Source of the DNA: a bacterium
GTDB lineage: Bacteria > Bacillota > Bacilli > Lactobacillales > Streptococcaceae
Reading direction: 5' to 3'
NCBI GenBank assembly: GCA_905221385.1
Contig: CAJNCV010000019.1
Location: 1 to 27,436 of the forward strand
DNA: 27,436 nt
The notes below the pieces were generated by a model, which saw nothing but the letters and a program-made list of their open reading frames with translations, searched no databases and was not told the origin of the DNA. A program made the translations under genes and the position numbers. Position 1 is the stretch's first letter; each line of letters starts with the position of its first letter. This document shows positions 7,454 through 17,200 of this stretch, one piece after another.

Positions 7454-9091
7454 CTAATCTGCCACAGCTTCTAAACGATTTAAAAACTTGGACACTCCTG
7501 GATATTTTCTTTCAATATATGCTTTAAGAGCATCTTCTCCATCTAGCTTAATATCCGTTGGTCGCAAACTATCATAAATAGTATCTCTGACTGTATCCCA
7601 ATCCTTATTTTTTAGGAATTCTCTTTCTCTCTGAGAGGAGTCTTTTTGAAGTTCAGCATAGTAAGAAGAGATTGCTTGGTCATAGGATTGCCCCTTTTGC
7701 ATACGACCGATGAGGTTAACCGAGTCCAAATCCGCTTTGTAGTCATCTTCGCCGATACTTGGCTTCATATCGTTTGCATTAAAGGTTGTGTCTCCCTCCC
7801 AGCCAGAAAGGTCCTTGACACGCTCTCTACCGCCATAGATATCGGCTAACTGAACTTGATTAGGATTAAGATGAGTCGCCATAGTGATGGATTGGTGAGT
7901 GAAGTCTGCATGACCCGCTCCATTGTTGGAATAGGTCTTTAACTTGCTGTCCCAAAATTCGTCAAATTTATTATTTTTGCCATAAACTTTTTCATACTTA
8001 GTCTTAGCACTATTATATTCAGATTTTTTTTCTTTTAACTTTGTTATATTAGCAACTTCACCACCCGCCATCTCGTGTTGCAGTCTAAGATTATAATACA
8101 GTTCTTTGGCCTTTTCTTCTTTCAACCCCAGTTCTTGAAAGATTTCAAGAACTGGTTTCAAAGTTCTCAATTTTTGGCCTGTATTCGGATCACTCACAAA
8201 TTCATAATAAAAATATGGCCACAATCCACCTGCCGTTTCGTTCCACTTAAAGTCATCATAGTTGGCCGCACCGACGACACGCAAAAAGATATAGTCACGG
8301 AACTCTTGACTAGAGGTTGGAAATTTCCTATCTATCCCTTGCTTGATGGTCAAGAGCTGTTGGGCTGTCTCTGCGTCAAAGCCGTACTCTGCCATCATGG
8401 TCTGGACAAAGGCCTTTTCTTGACGGCTAAGCTTCAAGTCCTTTGTGTCAGAATAGACAGATAGGTAGTTGGCCCAAGTCAGGTCAGATGGGACTTTAAA
8501 GACCCCTGTCTTTGCATCCCAACTACTTTCAATCTGGGATAGTCCGCGACTCAACTGCACGTCGATACTGTCTAGATCATCGAAAAGCCCTCCTGAGTAG
8601 CTATCATAGGCACGCAGGTCTATCAAGATCGTTTCATAGACGCGTTTATTCGCATGATGTCCTCGCATAAGTTCCACATTACTGCGTCTCAATCTTCCTT
8701 TTTCTTCGCTATCCATGGTCAAGGAAGAAAGGGATTGGTTGACTTCATCTAGGTAGGCGATCATCTGCTCTTCCTGGCGGATCTTATCAAGCAGATCATC
8801 CTCACGCCAACTCTTGCTGTCGACCATCGTTTGGTAGTCTTCTGGTAATTTCTTGATAGCTTGAGAGAAGGTTTCCGCATAGAGCTGTCCCCCTTTGCTC
8901 AAGGGTAGCAAGACACTTGCAAAAAAACTTCTAGCCGAATTATAAGCATCGCCCTTTAGACTCTCTGTATCCTCTGAAAACTTTTGGATGGCTGATTGCA
9001 AATCTTGATAAGCCTCCACCTGAGATTGACACATGGTCGCTACGCTCGAACTCTGTAGTTGTGATTGTTCCAAATACATATCAATGCCCAT
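7454..9091 (-). CDS. LXG-domain type VIIb secretion toxin, TelC-like C-terminus
   Basis: A 545-residue polymorphic toxin. Residues 1 to about 200 form a helical LXG domain: the IDMYLEQSQLQ start, then SLKGDAYNSARSFF at 44-57 carrying the L-x-G motif and VLLPLSKG at 60-67. LXG domains bind Lap factors and direct export through T7SSb. The C-terminal part (about 220-545) resembles TelC of S. intermedius, a calcium-dependent lipid II phosphatase that acts outside the membrane: it has GHADFTHQSITMATHL at 393-408 and an aspartate cluster GEDDYKADLD at 447-456. I cannot map the TelC catalytic residues exactly. The AGGAGG site nine bases upstream fixes the ATG at 9091, which overlaps the Lap2 gene by 11 bases. 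There is no Sec signal, as expected for a T7SS substrate. Base composition falls to about 20-33% GC in parts of the toxin region. Confidence 0.75.
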   Translation of the reverse strand: MGIDMYLEQSQLQSSSVATMCQSQVEAYQDLQSAIQKFSEDTESLKGDAYNSARSFFASVLLPLSKGGQLYAETFSQAIKKLPEDYQTMVDSKSWREDDLLDKIRQEEQMIAYLDEVNQSLSSLTMDSEEKGRLRRSNVELMRGHHANKRVYETILIDLRAYDSYSGGLFDDLDSIDVQLSRGLSQIESSWDAKTGVFKVPSDLTWANYLSVYSDTKDLKLSRQEKAFVQTMMAEYGFDAETAQQLLTIKQGIDRKFPTSSQEFRDYIFLRVVGAANYDDFKWNETAGGLWPYFYYEFVSDPNTGQKLRTLKPVLEIFQELGLKEEKAKELYYNLRLQHEMAGGEVANITKLKEKKSEYNSAKTKYEKVYGKNNKFDEFWDSKLKTYSNNGAGHADFTHQSITMATHLNPNQVQLADIYGGRERVKDLSGWEGDTTFNANDMKPSIGEDDYKADLDSVNLIGRMQKGQSYDQAISSYYAELQKDSSQREREFLKNKDWDTVRDTIYDSLRPTDIKLDGEDALKAYIERKYPGVSKFLNRLEAVAD

Positions 9092-9440
9092 GTTGTTTTT
9101 CCTCCTCTCTTTCTAGTTCTTTGCGTCTTTCATAGTAAACCGCATCCAAATCTCCCTCTAACCGGAACTTTTCTTTCTTCAAATCATCCATGTGGTAGGC
9201 AAGGTCCTCAAAGATTTGGTTTTTGAGTTGATTTCTTTGCAGGAGCGTTTCTTCCAACTGGCCTGCGTATCGGCTCTGATAGGCCGCCTCCCACAAATCA
9301 CTTTGATAACGGTGACTAACTCTATCATATCCTTCAAAGGTTTCTATTAGTTCTTTGGTGCGGTAGTTCTCTTTTCCATTGTCTTCTAGCTGGTACAAGA
9401 GTTCTCGCTCTCTTTTCTTCAACTCATCTAACGTGCTCAT
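9081..9440 (-). CDS. DUF3958-like LXG targeting factor (Lap2)
   Basis: A 119-residue, highly charged, all-helical protein with long heptad-like stretches and no membrane segment. Position and features match the DUF3958 family (Lap2), which binds one end of the LXG domain and is co-required with Lap1 for export through the type VIIb system. Visible anchors are the N-terminal coiled segment (ELKKRERELLYQLE), the conserved-looking DLWEA at about 48-52, and a Glu/Lys-rich tail. It overlaps Lap1 by four bases (ATGA) and the toxin by 11, so all three are translationally coupled and likely made in fixed ratio. The call rests on length, composition and synteny more than on a diagnostic motif. Confidence 0.65.
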   Translation of the reverse strand: MSTLDELKKRERELLYQLEDNGKENYRTKELIETFEGYDRVSHRYQSDLWEAAYQSRYAGQLEETLLQRNQLKNQIFEDLAYHMDDLKKEKFRLEGDLDAVYYERRKELEREEEKQHGH

Positions 9441-9715
9441 GTATGACTCCCAAAACTATTGGCCGCAGCCACATCTAGCGCTTCAAAATCACTCGCTACA
9501 GAGTGAAGTCTTTCGGAAGTTAGGGTGACAGCGGCTGTTATCTGACTAGCTAGATTTTGATCCTTTGTCAGACATTGATGGGCCTTGTTATTCCCTTGAA
9601 GGGTCGTTAAGTCATCCTGACTAGCCGCAGCGATCTCTGTTAACGATTGACAAGCATTTTTAAGCCGGGTCGCATATGTTTGCGCAAGATTTATATCACT
9701 TTTTACTGTTGACAT
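9437..9715 (-). CDS. DUF3130/TIGR04197-like WXG100-type targeting factor (Lap1)
   Basis: A 92-residue helical hairpin protein resembling the small ESX-like partners of LXG toxins. It begins MSTVKSDINLAQ, has a central break (LQGNN, 39-43) where WXG100 proteins turn, and ends with FEALD at 77-81, fitting the C-terminal FxxxD export motif described for Lap1 proteins. A GTG at 9757 would add 14 residues (MYLSLGNEKKDKTA), but the family normally starts at the MSxxKSD position and an AAGGA site lies ten bases before the ATG at 9715, so I use the shorter form. It is first in the operon; its stop overlaps the Lap2 start. Confidence 0.7.
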   Translation of the reverse strand: MSTVKSDINLAQTYATRLKNACQSLTEIAAASQDDLTTLQGNNKAHQCLTKDQNLASQITAAVTLTSERLHSVASDFEALDVAAANSFGSHT

Positions 9716-9778
9716 GGCTGTTTTATCCTTTTTTTCATTCCCTAGTGATAGGTACACTCCATTTAGCTATATAGGCCT

Positions 9779-9784
9779 ATTATA
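9779..9784 (-). promoter_or_regulatory. Extended -10 promoter of the LXG toxin operon
   Basis: On the minus strand TGG-TATAAT is a perfect extended -10 element about 65 bases before the Lap1 ATG. No good -35 is seen. The 10-bp palindrome ATAGGCCTAT (9771-9780) overlaps the predicted start site and could be a control site. Confidence 0.6.
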
Positions 9785-9864
9785 CCATGTTTCATAAAAG
9801 GAGCATCATTTTGTCCTGATTTATGTACAATTGTGTATTTTTTCAACAACTTCTCTCATCCAAC

Positions 9865-9893
9865 TCGACGAAAAAAGTAAAAACTGTTACAAT
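9865..9893 (+). promoter_or_regulatory. Promoter of gpo
   Basis: TCGACG (9865-9870), a 17-base spacer and TACAAT (9888-9893) preceded by TGT form a weak -35 with an extended -10. A GAGG ribosome site follows shortly before the gpo ATG. Confidence 0.55.
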
Positions 9894-9916
9894 GTAGAAA
9901 AAGAAAAGAGGCCCTC

Positions 9917-10393
9917 ATGACCAGTATATATGATTTTTCCGTTTTAAACCAAAATAACCAAGCAACTCCCCTGGAGAGCTATCGTGGCAAGGTTCTCTTG
10001 ATTGTCAACACTGCTACTGGATGTGGTTTAACGCCCCAGTACCAGGGACTTCAAGAACTCTATGAACGCTATCAAGATCAGGGCTTTGAAATCTTAGATT
10101 TCCCTTGCAATCAGTTCATGGGACAAACACCTGGCAACGCAGAGGAAATCAATAGTTTCTGTAGCCTACACTATCAGACCACTTTCCCTCGCTTTGCCAA
10201 GATTAAGGTCAACGGCAAGGAGGCAGATCCTCTTTATGTTTGGCTAAAAGACCAGAAATCTGGCCCGCTAGGAAAACGAATCGAATGGAATTTTGCTAAG
10301 TTTCTCATTGGTCGAGATGGGCAAGTCCTTGAGCGCTTCTCTTCTAAAACAGACCCCCAAACCATCCAAGAGTCTCTTCAAAAAATACTTTAA
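9917..10393 (+). CDS. gpo: Glutathione peroxidase (thiol peroxidase, cysteine type)
   Basis: Cytosolic enzyme that reduces hydroperoxides with thiol donors. The 158 residues show the whole family pattern: peroxidatic Cys36 in NTATGCGLTPQY (31-42), the segment LDFPCNQFMGQ (60-70) with Cys64 and the active-site Gln, a further Cys82 in the usual position for the resolving residue of bacterial, selenium-free enzymes, and WNF at 124-126 supplying the Trp and Asn of the catalytic tetrad. Length is typical. It is a single-gene unit with its own promoter and a strong terminator, transcribed divergently from the toxin operon. In catalase-negative streptococci such enzymes help to tolerate self-made peroxide. 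Confidence 0.95.
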   Translation: MTSIYDFSVLNQNNQATPLESYRGKVLLIVNTATGCGLTPQYQGLQELYERYQDQGFEILDFPCNQFMGQTPGNAEEINSFCSLHYQTTFPRFAKIKVNGKEADPLYVWLKDQKSGPLGKRIEWNFAKFLIGRDGQVLERFSSKTDPQTIQESLQKIL

Positions 10394-10402
10394 TTTCTTT
10401 TT

Positions 10403-10448
10403 AAAACGTATCCTTTCATTTAGTTTGAGCCCTGAAAGGATGCGTTTT
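10403..10448 (+). terminator. Rho-independent terminator of gpo
   Basis: A 16-bp stem (10403-10418 with 10433-10448, a single U-G wobble) closes a 14-base loop. The stem ends in a run of six T, nine bases after the gpo stop codon. Confidence 0.9.
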
Positions 10449-10501
10449 TTCTTTAAAAAGTAACGGATTTTCTTTAATTTATGCTAAATTTCAAATTCAA
10501 G

Positions 10502-10730
10502 TTAGCCAGTAAGAAGAAATTCTCTGAGAGACTTGTAGTCCAAGTATCTTTTAGGATAGTTGTTGATCCAATTTTCGATGACGGTGACTTCTTTAGGAGT
10601 CGTTTTCTTGGTTCCTTTAGGTAACCATCTACGAATGAGCCTATTGTGATTCTCATTGGTTCCCCTTTCTCAAGAGGCATAGGGGTGTGCATAGTAGATA
10701 TACTCCTTAGAAAACACATCAGACAAGCTC
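10502..10730 (-). pseudogene. C-terminal fragment of an IS30-family transposase, with an internal stop
   Basis: On the minus strand the frame from about 10723 reads SDVFSKEYIYYAHPYAS, a TGA stop, then ERGTNENHNRLIRRWLPKGT and about 45 further residues to a TAA at 10502. This is the end of an IS30-type DDE integrase core, including the catalytic Glu in the ERGTNEN block. The TGA replaces what is normally a Trp codon (S-W-E-R), so the copy is dead. The N-terminal two-thirds is missing; it is cut off at about 10730 where the ISL3 fragment begins. The next 20-30 bases toward 10474 may be the IS end. Confidence 0.75.
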
Positions 10731-11104
10731 TTAAGCTATTCAGAAGAATTGAAACACCTCTATAATCTCTATCAACGCTTGCTTTTTTACTTTCAGAATA
10801 AGGAACCGAAGAAATTTTTCGAACTCATTAAGGATAATCTAAAGCAGATTCATCCTCCTTTTCATACTGTCTTTAAAACCTTTCTTAAGGATAAAGACAA
10901 GATTGTCAACGCCCTTCAATTACCCTACTCAAACGCAAAATTAGAAGCGACTAATAATCTCATTAAACTTATCAAACGCAATGCCTTTGGTTTTCGGAAT
11001 TTTGAAAACTTTAAAAATGGAGTTTCATCGCTCTAAACATCAAAAAAGAAAGGACGAAAATTGTCCTTTCTCGAATTCAGCTGACTTCAACCTACTACAG
11101 TTGA
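10731..11104 (+). pseudogene. C-terminal fragment of an ISL3-family (IS1167-like) transposase, frameshifted
   Basis: A plus-strand frame from about 10731 reads LSYSEELKHLYNLYQRLL and on to LPYSNAKLEATNNLIKLIKR and GFRNFENF, the conserved C-terminal end of ISL3 transposases with the catalytic Glu in KLEATNN. After ENFK (about 11015-11025) the frame shifts by one base: the family ending IALNIKKERTKIVLSR continues in another frame to a TGA at 11102-11104. No start, N-terminal half or zinc-binding region is present. Together with the IS30 fragment it forms a head-to-head scar between gpo and the giant glycosidase gene. Confidence 0.8.
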
Positions 11105-11170
11105 CACAGAGGCCATTAAAAGGGAAGTTCCTCAATTGGCAATCTCTAGTTTTTTTGTGACTGAGAACCA

Positions 11171-11186
11171 TTTTGTCTCAGACTCT
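11171..11186. repeat. 16-mer shared with the right end of the 27.1-kb element
   Basis: TTTTGTCTCAGACTCT here is identical to 27233-27248, the right terminus of the inverted-repeat element near the window end. Apart from this and the IS fragments, the 11105-11245 gap holds nothing I recognise. No convincing terminator follows the giant gene on the minus strand. Confidence 0.5.
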
Positions 11187-11245
11187 AAACTTTCGATTTC
11201 AGTAACTCTTTATCATTCATCAACCACAAGATTCTTGTCAAACAC

Positions 11246-14200
11246 TTACTTCTCCTTCTTTTTCATCAGGAACAATCCTGTCAAGGCGGTTAAAAGGCCA
11301 AGTAAGAAGGCGAAATCTGTTACTGTTCCAGTATTTGGCAATACTGCAGTCTCTTTCCTTTCTGGAGTCTGTAGCGGTGCCTTTGGTTTAACTTCTTGAT
11401 TCTGAGGAGAATCAGGCTTGTTAGTTTGATCTTGAGAAGGAATTTCTGGTTTTTCTTCCTTACTTCCAACTTCCACGATCTGATCAACTGGGGCTTTGGA
11501 AATGAAGCTATCGCGAGTCACTCGACTGGTTTCCTGACCATTTTCAATCGCTACTTCCACAAGCATTGTCTTTTCGCCTGTCTTGCCTTCTTGGACAACT
11601 TTTCGAGTACCCTTCGGCAATTGTGCATTTTCACGTTCGACGGTGTCAAACGGCAGAACTTCTGTCACAATATCCAAGCGCGGTTGGTCAACGACAAGAT
11701 TCTTAACACCTTGATCTGGTGTTACTTGCTCGACTGGTTTACCGATTTCCACAATCTGATCCACTGGTGCTTTGGAAACGAAGCTATCTCGAGTCACTCG
11801 GCCGCTTTCCTTGCCATTCTCAATCGTCACTTCAACCAAAGTGGTCTTCTCACCAACCTTGCCTTCTTGGACAACTTTTCGAGTGTCCTTAGGCAATTGT
11901 GGATTCTCACGCTCGATGGTCTTGAAGCCAACTTCTTCTGTTACCACATCCAAGCGTGGTTGTTCAACTACAAGTTCTTTATCACCCCCAGCTGGCGTTA
12001 CTTGCTCGACTGGTTTACCGATTTCCACGATTTGATCCACTGGGGATTTGGAAACGAAGCTATCTCGAGTCACTCGACCAGTTTCTTGACCATTTTCGAT
12101 AGTCACTTCGACAAGCGTGGTCTTCTCGCCGTTCTTGCCTTCTTGGACGACTTTTCGAGCGCCCTTAGGCAATTGTGGATTTTCGCGTTCTATGGTCTTA
12201 AAGCCAACTTCTTCAGTCACCACATCCAAGCGCGGCTGCTCAACTACAGGAGCTGGAACGCCTTCATCTGGTGTCGTTTTATGAACTGGGGGTTTTGGTG
12301 TATCTGGATTAGGTGTCTCATCTATCTCAGCATGATAGGTAGAGACTTCGTAAAACTCAGGGCGACCACCTTCCCACTTCAACTTAACATCTAATAAGTG
12401 GGCGCTATTAGCAGGCTGGAAGGTTTGGAAACTTGTGGTAACCGCACCCAGATCTTGCCATGCTGTTTGGCCATCTTTGGAAATGGTTCTTGCCCAAACG
12501 TGCGCTGAGCTTCCTGCTGGAATATCTGAAATCAGGCGAACATGATTCGATTCTGTCTTTTCAGATAGATGGTAAATCAACTCACCGCTGTCTTGGGTCG
12601 CCTTGTAACTGCTGAGAATATTTCCATCTGCTATATTATTCTTTTCAGATGACTTGGTCTCTGTACCAGTACCTTCCACAGTTGGATTATTGACTGACTT
12701 AGTGTATTCTCCATCATTGATAACTAACTCTGTAAATCCAACAAAGCGATGACGATAAGGAGCTGTGTAGAGCACTCGGAGATATTTCGCCGCAGTTGCT
12801 TCTGGCAATTCTCCCTCAATATAGCGATTTCCAGGTCGCTGTGAATCATGTGTCCAGCCATCAGTTAAGGAGTCGTCACGTGCTGGATTTTCCTGACCGT
12901 CTCCTACTGAAACTACATCTTTCCAGGTCTTGCCATCTGCGCTAACTTGAATCTTTCCATCACGAAGATAGTTCTGTGTGCCATCTTTAATGTAGGCACG
13001 AATCTTCTTGATTTGACGGGTTGCTCCAAGATTGAGAGTCATATGACCATCGGTTTGTGGATAATCAGAAAATTCAACATAATTGTTTAAATCACCATCA
13101 AAGAGCTGATCTAGGTTTTTCGCTTTACGAACATCTCCGCTACCATAGTTAGGATCGATACCCATGCTGGTTGACTCAATTGATGTTGGTTGAATTTCCT
13201 TAGTAGTCAAGAGCAAGGAAGTCGTTCCAATTGCCTGTTTCTGACCTGTCTTGTTTTCAAGACGTACATAGCGGACGAGCTGGTGATCTTGTAACTCAGA
13301 GGCACTATACCACTCCACTCCATTTGGAGAATAGCGGAGCTGGAGTGCTTGATTAGCATTCTCACCAAGTTTCAAATCCTCAATTTCATGGAGGCGATCT
13401 AGTTTCATGCCAAGATATTGGCCCGCATCTAAAGTTGTTCCAGCTGGAATATCCATCTCGTAGCGGCCCAATTTTTCATGGACTTGAGTAACCTTGAGTT
13501 GCTCAACATTAGTATCTGTATACTGGTCTGTTCCAGTCTCTGACTCAACAGATAGGTTGCCAATTCGCCACCAGAAATTCGTCTTTTGCGTATTTCTAAC
13601 ACGTACATAACGGATATTCTGATTGGTTTCAACTTCTTTGCTCTGCTCACCTGTCAAGTTGGCTACTGTTGTCCAGTTTTGTCCGTCAGTAGAAACTTCG
13701 ATGACACCAGCTGCTAGTTTATCTGTCACACCTTGTACCAAACGAATCTTCTTGACTGTTTGTTGAGAGCCAAGATCCAACTGCACCCAAGCATCTACTG
13801 GGGTTGTATCTCTTTCTCCATTTGCTGTTGAAGAACTTGCCAACATTGCTTCTGTGCTATCACTATTATCTGTCATCTTGGCAGACGTTGTATTGAGTTT
13901 ATAGACCAGATTTGGACTGATGGTAATACTTCCAGCTTTCTTCTTGGCATTTTCAAGAGGACGGTTAACTGCGATTTCACGGACTGCAAACCAAGTATTG
14001 TCTCGATCTTCTGTCGCAACCATTCGAATACCTTTGGCCTTGATGTCAAGATTATCTAAGGTAATCTCAGACTCATTACCGACATAGTTACCTTGAGGAA
14101 GGGCAGTCCACTCACCCGCTTCATTTAAGTATTCAATCTTGGCCTTATTAAAGGTATCTTTCGGATTGCTGACAGCTCCCATAGCAAAGCTCAATTTCTT

Positions 14201-17200
14201 GATAGAAATAGGCTTATTGAACTGAAGTCCAACATAATCGCCAGTACTAATTCTGGTTGGATTTTTAAAGATAACTTGAGTTGACAAGTCTCCGTCCAAG
14301 ACCTGAGTCAAATCTCCTTCACCACCTGTACGATTAGTAATGAAGGTCGTTACAACTTTATCTGGGTTCAGTTCTTTTTCGATCTCCTTGGCCAGATATT
14401 CTTTAAGGTTAAGGATAAATGGACGGATATGCTGTACACCTAGCTCAGCATTTTCGTAATGGTCAACATACCAGAAGGAATGTTTCTTAGATTGCTCATA
14501 ATCTTTCAAGCCCTTGTAGTAATTATTCCAAAGGCCGTCAGCATTTTTGCTACCAATAAATTCAGTAGCTGTCAAGAGAGCATCTAGGGCATTCATCTGG
14601 TCAATGGTATTGTCAAGCCAGTACTTAATCTGCTCACGCATCTGTTCATTTCCTGATGCTTTATAGGTCTCAGCAGCAGCTTTTAGCTTAGCAAATTCTG
14701 CCTTCAACTCTTTGCGCTCAGCTGAGACATCTTGACCTGCTTTCAGCTTGTTCATGAAGTTTGTCAATTTCGGAGCTAGCTCTACAGACTCTTCTAGCTT
14801 CACAACACGATTATCCATATGTTGGTTAATCATGTGCTTACCTAGCTCACGGAAAGCTGCAGATTCTTTGGTCTCTGTGAAACGACCTGTTTCTGCAAAG
14901 TTGAAAGCTATATCATTAACAGCTTTGGCTTCTGCCTCATTCTTCCAGATATTCCAGCTGTACTCTGCAGCTGAGAAGAGAGCAATTTTAGATGGTTCTG
15001 ATTGTTGCATTGGATTGAGCATGACCCCACCGATTAGGCTTGGATCCACACCAGGGTGTAGGAATTTCTCACCACCACCCAAGATAAGGTGTTGTTTAGA
15101 ATTATCTGTACACGGCCAGTTAATCCAAAGTTGAACAGGACGATATGTTTGACCAGATGCTTCTATATTTTGCTTAAGTTGAGTTAAGAAGTTTTCAGAA
15201 ACTTCACCCCAAACCTTGCCTCCTGTCAGAGTCATAATGCTACTTTTCGGAAGATTACGGTTTAGGGAACGCAGTTCGTCTTCTCGACCACTGCCCCAAT
15301 ACTGACTTGGAACAAAGATCATCTCTTTCTTCAAGCCTGGATAAGTCGCTTGTTTTTCAGTCAACCAATCGGTCATATCTTTCATCAAGCGGTTATAACT
15401 TTCATAACCACCATAAGGCTGAGCTGCATCATCTGCAAGGATACCAAACTCACGAACGCCGACATCCAGTAACTGGGTAAATTTAGCTTTAATTGCATTC
15501 AAGTCTTCTTGGTAAACCGTCTCATTTTGGAAGCGAATTCGACTATTCATAAATGGATGAATGGTCCAGACATAGCGAGTCTTAGTTTCATTCCCTACTT
15601 TAGCAAGTTGGCGGATTTCTTCTAGTTTTTCTTTTGGATAAAGTTCTCTCCACTTACTGTTGTGATATGGATCATCTTTTGGTGCAAAAATATACTGGGT
15701 CAGTTTTAAATCACCGCCATATCGCATCAAGGCCGCCCGATCTTTATTAGACCATGGATTACCATAATAGCCTTCGATAAAGCCACGATTCTTCATATCA
15801 GCATAATCTTCAACATTGACCTCACGCAGAACTGGAGCAGGGCTATCATTTAGCATATGCTTGAGCGTTGTTAGTCCATAAAAGACAGCATCTGTATCTT
15901 TTCCGACAATGGAAATTTGCTGGCCTTTGATAACCAATGAATAAGCATCAATCTTATCAAATAGTCCTTGGTTAACAGACTCTGTTCTCTGAGCTTCTTC
16001 CGCTTTTGAGCCAGTCTGGTGAACTCCCAGATAGATATTAGTTGCTCCAGCTTCGGCCGTCTTACCAGTAGTATAGGAGATATTGCTATTTTGCAAAATA
16101 GACTTGAGTCGATTACGAGTATAAATATCAACTTGCTCACCAATTACCAAATGAACTTTCTTATCTAGACGTACCAAGCCATCGCCATAAGTAACCTTAT
16201 GAGGAGTTGGGAAAATCTTATACTGTTTCTCAAGGTATTCTTGGCTTCTCAAAGCTGCTTCTACTACACTTGGATCTGCTGGTTTTTTAGCGATAAAGGT
16301 ATCTTCCAATTCAACAGTTCCGTCATCTTTCGGAGCTGGAGTTTCGGGTTTTGGATCTGGTTTTGGTGCTGGTGGTGTAGCAGGCTCATCTGATGTAGCT
16401 ATTGGTTTCAAAAGATTGATTTCAGCTGCACTAGCATATCCTTCTACTCCCTGTAGAATCTTCAACTGGATTGTATCCGTTTCGACAGCTTCAAAGTTTG
16501 CAATCTTTTCAGCTGCATTATTATCCCAAGTACCTTCAGCTACCTTAACCAATTGATCAGCCTTTTTAGCATAGATTTCATATTTAGTCACAAGACCATT
16601 TCCGCCACCTGGACGAGGAAGATAAGTCAAAGCATTTACAGCTGTCGCTTGCTTCAAGGTCATAGTAACCGTATAAGACGGATCCTTCTTCGTCCAATGT
16701 GAATGCCAGAAGGTTGCAGGATTGCCATCAAAGGCTTTCGAAACAGCTCCTTCTGTAGCATTTCCTGGTAGCTGCTCACTACTTGCTTCCACACGGGCAA
16801 TCTGATCCTGTGCAATCAAACGTGGATTGATAAATGGCTTATCAGACAAGCTGAGATTGTGCAAAGTACCTTCAAAACCTCCGATTTTTTCAAGAGGTAG
16901 GACAAGACTTGTGTGAGCCAATCTTGGATGAGCTGGGTTGGCAACACGATTAATCTTTTCACCATTGACATAGAGCTCAGTTGACTGAGGTTTGGTGACA
17001 AAGACTAGCTCATAGCGTTTACCTTTTTCCAATGTCTTGTCAAACTGAATATGGTGCTGCTCTAACTTATAAGCTACTTTACCTGACTCATCAGACAAAT
17101 AGAGCTTGTTTCCCTCACTAGAAGCTAACTCCTGCACACCATCACCTGTAACCGTCACATCAACTTTTAAGACGTGACTTGGACCGACGTTCCCAATGGC

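Noticed and set aside
9716..9757. GTG start giving a 106-residue Lap1
   Set aside because: The added residues do not fit the family start, and the ATG at 9715 has an AAGGA site ten bases upstream.
10474..10719. Minus-strand 81-codon open frame next to gpo
   Set aside because: The conserved IS30 transposase sequence is in a different frame on the same strand, interrupted by a TGA. This frame is an out-of-frame shadow of that pseudogene.
11435..12247. CRISPR-like or other direct repeat array
   Set aside because: The repeats are 276 bp, contiguous, in frame and encode G5 domains; there are no short repeats with unique spacers. No CRISPR array was seen anywhere in the window.
11396..12394. Long plus-strand open frame (332 codons) opposite the C-terminus of the giant glycosidase
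   Set aside because: It is antisense to the G5 repeats, has the same 276-base periodicity and encodes an improbable Phe/Leu/His-rich product with no ribosome site. It is a codon-bias shadow of the real gene.
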